Below, in pieces: positions 60,545 to 64,000 of a DNA stretch of 64,000 bases. The notes below the pieces were generated by a model. The model was not told the DNA's origin and made no database searches. It saw nothing but the letters and a program-made list of their open reading frames with translations. The first letter of the stretch is position 1, and each line of letters starts with the position of its first letter. The position numbers were made by a program, and so were the translations under genes. This DNA is from Chloroflexota bacterium (GTDB lineage Bacteria; Chloroflexota; Anaerolineae; Anaerolineales; Anaerolineaceae), in NCBI GenBank assembly GCA_021825925.1, contig JAKAFP010000010.1:26995-90994 (forward strand). The letters are read 5' to 3'.

Positions 60545-61072
60545 TCAGGCAGCGGTACCCGCTTTATCTGCATGTGCCTGGATAACAGCCGCAAGTGAGC
60601 GGGCAGGTTCAGCCAACGTACGCACCAATTTGGTCGCAGGGGCTGAGATGGTGCCGAGTAAAGTGGCACGCATAACGGGAAGCGGCGGCAGGTCAGCAAG
60701 AGCCTTGATCTGTTTGTCTGAGATCAATTCTTTGCCAAGGTAACCACCCTTCACTTTTGTGGTTTCTGAACCTTTGGTTGCGTCGGTAAAGGTTTTTGCC
60801 AGAGCAGGGGCATCATTGAATGCGAAACCGACCAATGATGTCTCTTCAAAGAATGATGCTTCGGCATATCCTTGTGAGGCCAGGGCGCGTTTGAACAGGG
60901 TGTTCTTTACGAGATGGACTTCGCTGTTGCTCTCACGAACTTTGGCTCGAAAGGCATCAATCTCTTTCATAGTCATGGATTTGTAAGTCAACACGATCAC
61001 AGCCTGACTTTCGCTTAACCACTTCTCATATTGGGCGGTAATATCGCCCTTTTCTTTCTTTGTAAAGGCCAA
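60545..61072 (-). CDS. rplJ: 50S ribosomal protein L10
   Basis: 175 residues starting at TTG 61072 (LAFTKKEKGDITAQYEKWLS), preceded by GGAGGA eight bases away. No ATG is in frame nearby, so TTG is the start. L10 landmarks: VLTYKSMTMKEIDAFRAKVR, VVKNTLFKRAL-like VKNTLFKRALAS, GTISAPATKLVRTLAEPAR. It anchors L7/L12 on the ribosome and, in many bacteria, binds its own leader RNA to repress rplJL. That leader lies just upstream. Confidence 0.94.
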   Translation of the reverse strand: MAFTKKEKGDITAQYEKWLSESQAVIVLTYKSMTMKEIDAFRAKVRESNSEVHLVKNTLFKRALASQGYAEASFFEETSLVGFAFNDAPALAKTFTDATKGSETTKVKGGYLGKELISDKQIKALADLPPLPVMRATLLGTISAPATKLVRTLAEPARSLAAVIQAHADKAGTAA

Positions 61073-61092
61073 TGAAAAATTCCTCCTTCCTG

Positions 61093-61268
61093 TAAAGATA
61101 AAAAAGTCTTTGTCTGGTTTCGCCAGGCAAAGACTTTTTTCGAAACCCTGATCACTCAGAGGATGAATCGAAATTGGAGTCTCCACCTCGGCAGGATATT
61201 AAGCCCATGCGGGCACCAGCTTTCTTCGGTGAAACGCTGAAGGTCTCCCTTCAACGGTGAAGATTATA
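61093..61268 (-). promoter_or_regulatory. L10 leader with attenuator and promoter
   Basis: On the minus strand, TGGTATAAT (TATAAT at 61263-61268, extended -10) starts a leader of about 180 nucleotides. It has the L10-leader layout, with GAAGGGAGACCTTC-type pairing, TGGTGCCCGCATGGGC and CCTGCCGAGGTGGAGACTCC. It ends in AAAAAAGTCTTTG-CTGG pairing (61100-61117 with 61123-61140), followed by U's, a terminator/attenuator just before rplJ. L10-L12 binding is expected to shut down the operon. Confidence 0.82.
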
Positions 61269-61271
61269 CCA

Positions 61272-61991
61272 CTAATCTTCCAATGAAATTGTGACTGCCT
61301 GCAGGGGATCGATCTTGAGGCCGGGTCCCATGGTGGCGGCAACAGTAACCTTGCGGATGTAAGTGCCTTTGGCGCCGGTAGGACGAGCCTTCTTGATGGC
61401 TTCCATTAAGGCAGCAAAGTTTTGGAACAGTTTTTCAGTGGGGAATGAGGCTTTGCCAATGGCAACGTGAATATTGGCGGTTTTATCAAGTCTGAATTCC
61501 ACACGACCGGCTTTGGCTTCGTTGATCACGCGGGGCAGATCTTCCGGGGCGCAGACGGTTCCAGCTTTGGGGTTCGGCATCAAAGAGCGGGGACCCAAGA
61601 CACGGCCCAATTTACCTACTTTGGCCATCATGTCGGGGGTGGCGATGGTGACGTCGAAATCGGTCCAACCGGCGGCGATCTTATTGATCATCTCGTCGTT
61701 GTCGGCCACGTAATCGGCTCCGCCTTCTTGTGCCTTGGTGGCGCCTTCGCCCTGGGCGAAGACCAACACACGTACTGTTTTACCCAAACCATTGGGCAGA
61801 ACGACTACATCACGCACCTGTTGGTCAGCCTGACGTGGGTCGAGACCCATGCGCAGGTGAACTTCAATGGATGCATCAAAATTTGCATAGGAGGTTTCTT
61901 TTGCCAGTTGTACTGCTTCTTTGGGTGAGTAGACATTGTCCACATTCACCTTGGCAAGAGCTGCCATGTATTTTTTACCGTGTTTCGCCAT
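61272..61991 (-). CDS. rplA: 50S ribosomal protein L1
   Basis: 239 residues. [86 protein letters not shown] near the end. Binds 23S rRNA and forms the L1 stalk; often represses its own operon. Downstream of rplK and upstream of the separate rplJL promoter. Confidence 0.97.
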   Translation of the reverse strand: MAKHGKKYMAALAKVNVDNVYSPKEAVQLAKETSYANFDASIEVHLRMGLDPRQADQQVRDVVVLPNGLGKTVRVLVFAQGEGATKAQEGGADYVADNDEMINKIAAGWTDFDVTIATPDMMAKVGKLGRVLGPRSLMPNPKAGTVCAPEDLPRVINEAKAGRVEFRLDKTANIHVAIGKASFPTEKLFQNFAALMEAIKKARPTGAKGTYIRKVTVAATMGPGLKIDPLQAVTISLED

Positions 61992-62040
61992 TTTTTCTCC
62001 TTCGTGGTATTAACGGGTGACAGAATCACCCTCCCACAAA

Positions 62041-62469
62041 CTATTTCTCGACGACCGTTAAGCCCATGTTGCGGGCGGTACCTTCAATTTGGCGCATGGC
62101 GCCGTCCAAGTCAATCGCATTCATGTCTTTCATTTTTTGCTCTGCGATATCGCGGATCTGGGCCTTGGTGACCTTGCCAACTTTTTCCCGATTGGGGATG
62201 GCAGAACCACTCGCCACGCCAGCAGCCTTCTTGAGAAGGACGGAAGCAGGGGACGACTTCAGGACGAAGGTGAAAGATCCATCAGTGTAAACGGTAATTT
62301 CGGCAGGGATGATCTCACCGGCTTTTTGCTGTGTACGAGCGTTATACTCTTTGCAGAAAGCCATGATGTTGATGCCGTGTCCGGCCAGAGCAGGACCAAT
62401 AGGGGGTGCAGGATTGGCCTTACCGGCCGTGATCTGCAGACGAACGATTGCTTTAAATTTCTTTGCCAC
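62041..62469 (-). CDS. rplK: 50S ribosomal protein L11
   Basis: 142 residues. [40 protein letters not shown], and the C-terminal rRNA-binding part [20 protein letters not shown]. Target of the PrmA methylase encoded at 51182. Short GGGTG/CACCC hairpins lie in the gaps before rplK and rplA. Confidence 0.97.
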   Translation of the reverse strand: MAKKFKAIVRLQITAGKANPAPPIGPALAGHGINIMAFCKEYNARTQQKAGEIIPAEITVYTDGSFTFVLKSSPASVLLKKAAGVASGSAIPNREKVGKVTKAQIRDIAEQKMKDMNAIDLDGAMRQIEGTARNMGLTVVEK

Positions 62470-62540
62470 TTTATCTCTCCTTGGTGGTTATAGCGGGTGA
62501 TAGGGGAGCACCCTCCCACAAATACGCCTAAAAGGCGTTA

Positions 62541-63239
62541 CTACGCTTTTTCGACTTGCAAGAAATCCAATTCAACGGGGGTTTCACGGCCAAAGAAATT
62601 GACCATGACCCGGACTTTGGTTCTTTCCATATCAATCTCAGAAACCTGACCGCGGAAGTCGTTGAAGGGGCCGTCCACAATGCGAACGCGCTCGCCCACT
62701 TTGAAGGAAACCTTCACCAGTGGAGCTTCAGCTTCCATACGGCGCAGGATTTGCTGCACTTCTTCGGGTCGCAGGGCAGTAGGATCATTGCCCATGCCAA
62801 CAAAGCCGGTAACGCCCGGGGTATTGCGAACCACATACCATGATTCCTCAGAGAGGATCATGTTCACCAGCACGTAGCCGGGGAATACATGGCGCTCAAC
62901 AGTGCGGCGTTTGCCGTCCTTGACTTCTATCTCTTCCTGGGTGGGAATCACGACATCGTAGATCTTGTCTTTCATCCCCATTGTTTCGATACGCTGCTCA
63001 AGGTTATAGCGCACCTTGTTCTCGTACCCTGAATAGCAGTGAATCACGAACCACGCTCGTTCGGAACCTGCTGCCGAAACACTTTCAGGGATCTCATCCA
63101 TTGGAACGGATGGATCCTTGAACATTTCAACAGGCTCCAGTGAATCATTCAGAGGCGCGTTGATTTCACTGGGTACATTCTCTTCTAGTGGAGAAGTCCC
63201 GTCCAGTTCGTCATTATCAAATTCGTCTCGCGCATCCAT
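62541..63239 (-). CDS. nusG: Transcription termination/antitermination factor NusG
   Basis: 232 residues. An acidic N-terminal extension of about 58 residues (DNDELDGTSPLEENVPSEIN) precedes the NGN domain (ERAWFVIHCYSGYENKVRYN, PGYVLVNMIL, TPGVTGFVGMGNDPTAL) and the KOW domain (GERVRIVDGPFNDFRGQVSE). The extension is unusual compared with E. coli NusG (about 181 residues). Normal position between secE and rplK. Couples RNA polymerase to Rho or ribosome. Confidence 0.95.
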   Translation of the reverse strand: MDARDEFDNDELDGTSPLEENVPSEINAPLNDSLEPVEMFKDPSVPMDEIPESVSAAGSERAWFVIHCYSGYENKVRYNLEQRIETMGMKDKIYDVVIPTQEEIEVKDGKRRTVERHVFPGYVLVNMILSEESWYVVRNTPGVTGFVGMGNDPTALRPEEVQQILRRMEAEAPLVKVSFKVGERVRIVDGPFNDFRGQVSEIDMERTKVRVMVNFFGRETPVELDFLQVEKA

Positions 63240-63272
63240 CTTTCACCAAACCTCACTGCGTTGCAGCAGAAG

Positions 63273-63485
63273 CTATCCGACAATCCATCCAATTAGTTTC
63301 GTAAAACCAAAATCGAGACCACCCAACAAAGCACCCATGATCAAGATGACATAGATCACGATCTTGGTCAGACGCCAGGCTTCATGGGGAGTCGGCCAAT
63401 TGACTTTTTTCAACTCGCCAACGGTCTCACGCCACCATTTTGCAATCTTGTTTTCTTTTTTTGCTTTCACAATTTTATCGGCCAC
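63273..63485 (-). CDS. secE: Preprotein translocase subunit SecE
   Basis: 70 residues, the short single-helix type. Amphipathic part KWWRETVGELKKVNWPTPHE, then the membrane helix IVIYVILIMGALLGGLDFGF. Essential clamp of SecY. Usual neighbour of nusG. Confidence 0.94.
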   Translation of the reverse strand: MADKIVKAKKENKIAKWWRETVGELKKVNWPTPHEAWRLTKIVIYVILIMGALLGGLDFGFTKLIGWIVG

Positions 63486-63544
63486 GGCTACTCCTTGTTA
63501 TGAGTGCTAAAGCGCCGCCATGTAGACGGCGCCGACTTTCTTGG

Positions 63545-63618
63545 CAGGCCAGGCAAGAATCGAACTCGCAACCTCCTGTTTTGGAGACAGGCACTCTGCC
63601 AAATTGAGCTACTGGCCT
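63545..63618 (-). tRNA. trnW: tRNA-Trp (CCA)
   Basis: Minus-strand cloverleaf. Acceptor AGGCCAG pairs with CTGGCCT, discriminator G. D-arm GCTCAATTTGGCAGAGT, anticodon stem CCTGT/ACAGG with loop CTCCAAA (anticodon CCA, Trp), T-arm GCGAGTTCGATTCTTGC. CCA end not encoded. Located between rpmG and secE, a classic position. Confidence 0.97.
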
Positions 63619-63622
63619 GTAT

Positions 63623-63650
63623 CGGGCAAGGCTGTTACCAACCTTGCCCG
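63623..63650. terminator. Hairpin between rpmG and tRNA-Trp
   Basis: CGGGCAAGG (63623-63631) with CCTTGCCCG (63642-63650). T's follow on the plus strand only, but genes here read minus; it may aid processing of the tRNA rather than terminate. Confidence 0.5.
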
Positions 63651-63662
63651 TTTTTCAACAGA

Positions 63663-63833
63663 CTACTTTGTTTCGCGGTGAGTGGTGTGCTTCTGACACC
63701 GCTTGCAATATTTCTGGATTTCCATTCGTCCAGGATCGTTGCGGCGATTCTTCTCGGAGGTGTAGTTTCTCTCCTTGCATTCGTTGCACGCAAAGGTGAT
63801 TACCGGGCGAACATCTTTCTTTTTAGAGGCCAT
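63663..63833 (-). CDS. rpmG: 50S ribosomal protein L33
   Basis: 56 residues from ATG 63833: [55 protein letters not shown]. Two CxxC pairs (CNEC and CKRC), so the zinc-binding form of L33. Sits between tuf and tRNA-Trp. Too short for ordinary detection. Confidence 0.95.
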   Translation of the reverse strand: MASKKKDVRPVITFACNECKERNYTSEKNRRNDPGRMEIQKYCKRCQKHTTHRETK

Positions 63834-63876
63834 GCTAACTCCATTCAGTCATTCGAGCTGACTGAGACTTCTTTAC

Positions 63877-64000
63877 TTAGGCAATGATCTTAGTGATCAC
63901 ACCGGCGCCAACCGTCAGACCACCTTCGCGAATAGCAAACTTAGAGCCTTGTTCCAATGCAACAGGGATGATCAGGTCGCATTCCATGGCGATATCGTCA
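63877..64000 (-). CDS. tuf: Elongation factor Tu, C-terminal end
   Basis: The last 41 codons of EF-Tu, the gene running off the right edge: [40 protein letters not shown]. The end of domain III is diagnostic ([24 protein letters not shown]). Followed by rpmG-trnW-secE-nusG-rplK in the usual order. Partner of both EF-Ts proteins in this window. Confidence 0.97.
   Translation of the reverse strand, partial: DDIAMECDLIIPVALEQGSKFAIREGGLTVGAGVITKIIA

Overview
The window looks like a chromosomal segment of a Chloroflexota bacterium, most likely class Anaerolineae. This is inferred from gene style and content: proline/threonine-rich lipoproteins, a CAP-LysM surface protein, a LiaF/PspC-type envelope cluster, short EF-Ts, a class II FBPase, a T-box in front of pheST, CIRCE-HrcA control of dnaK, and many palindromic and heptamer repeats. 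No rRNA or marker allows a firm assignment. The housekeeping DNA is moderately GC-rich. Two stretches (about 28.8-31.8 kb and 53.3-54.4 kb, plus the gene near 57 kb) are visibly AT-rich and look acquired.

Layout. 1-2.9 kb: end of frr, uppS, cdsA, glpX. 3-7.4 kb: a SIMPL lipoprotein and a five-gene minus-strand cluster of LiaF/toast-rack/PspC-like membrane proteins. 7.8-9.5 kb: a large HD-phosphohydrolase protein that ends in a RyR domain. 9.6-11.5 kb: cysK-cysE behind a leader that encodes a 13-residue peptide with two Cys codons, a probable cysteine attenuator. 11.6-15 kb: CAP-LysM protein, CBS protein, surE, an autoregulated TetR gene and a small membrane protein. 15-17.6 kb: rpsB-tsf-pyrH. 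17.7-25.3 kb: DinB-like protein, TauE permease, YhhN protein, GPH transporter with FAD oxidoreductase, CPBP protease, tandem GNAT. 25.5-28.9 kb: a second, divergent EF-Ts gene, a PadR regulator with a clear operator, a VapBC-type module between near-identical 84-bp repeats, and a repeat-rich zone. 28.9-31.8 kb: an AT-rich island with an OLD-like ATPase/TOPRIM protein, a small conserved protein and a possible HEPN-like protein. 31.8-36 kb: T-box, pheS, pheT. 36-46 kb: CDGSH protein, aldo/keto reductase, S23-like protein, kamA, OsmC, an orphan protein, a KimA-type K+ transporter, and a KdpE/KdpD-like two-component pair. 46.3-52.1 kb: hrcA-grpE-dnaK-dnaJ-prmA under CIRCE. 52.2-59.1 kb: small membrane protein, GNAT, a Macro-TIR fusion, duplicated hydrolase-like lipoproteins and two more lipoproteins. 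59.2-60 kb: lexA with its own SOS box. 60-64 kb (minus strand): tuf-rpmG-tRNA(Trp)-secE-nusG-rplK-rplA, then rplJ-rplL behind an L10 leader.

How the parts work together. Most of the window is growth machinery (translation, tRNA charging, lipid carrier and phospholipid synthesis, chaperones) whose regulation can be read from the DNA: T-box, CIRCE, SOS box, L10 leader, TetR and PadR palindromes and the cysteine leader. Between these blocks lie accessory modules with the look of defence or nucleotide-signalling genes: HD-RyR, OLD-like ATPase with HEPN-like partner, Macro-TIR and VapBC. The two AT-rich loci share the same promoter and ribosome-binding words. Dispersed repeats of at least three kinds fill the gaps, and one of them has invaded the pheS T-box RNA.
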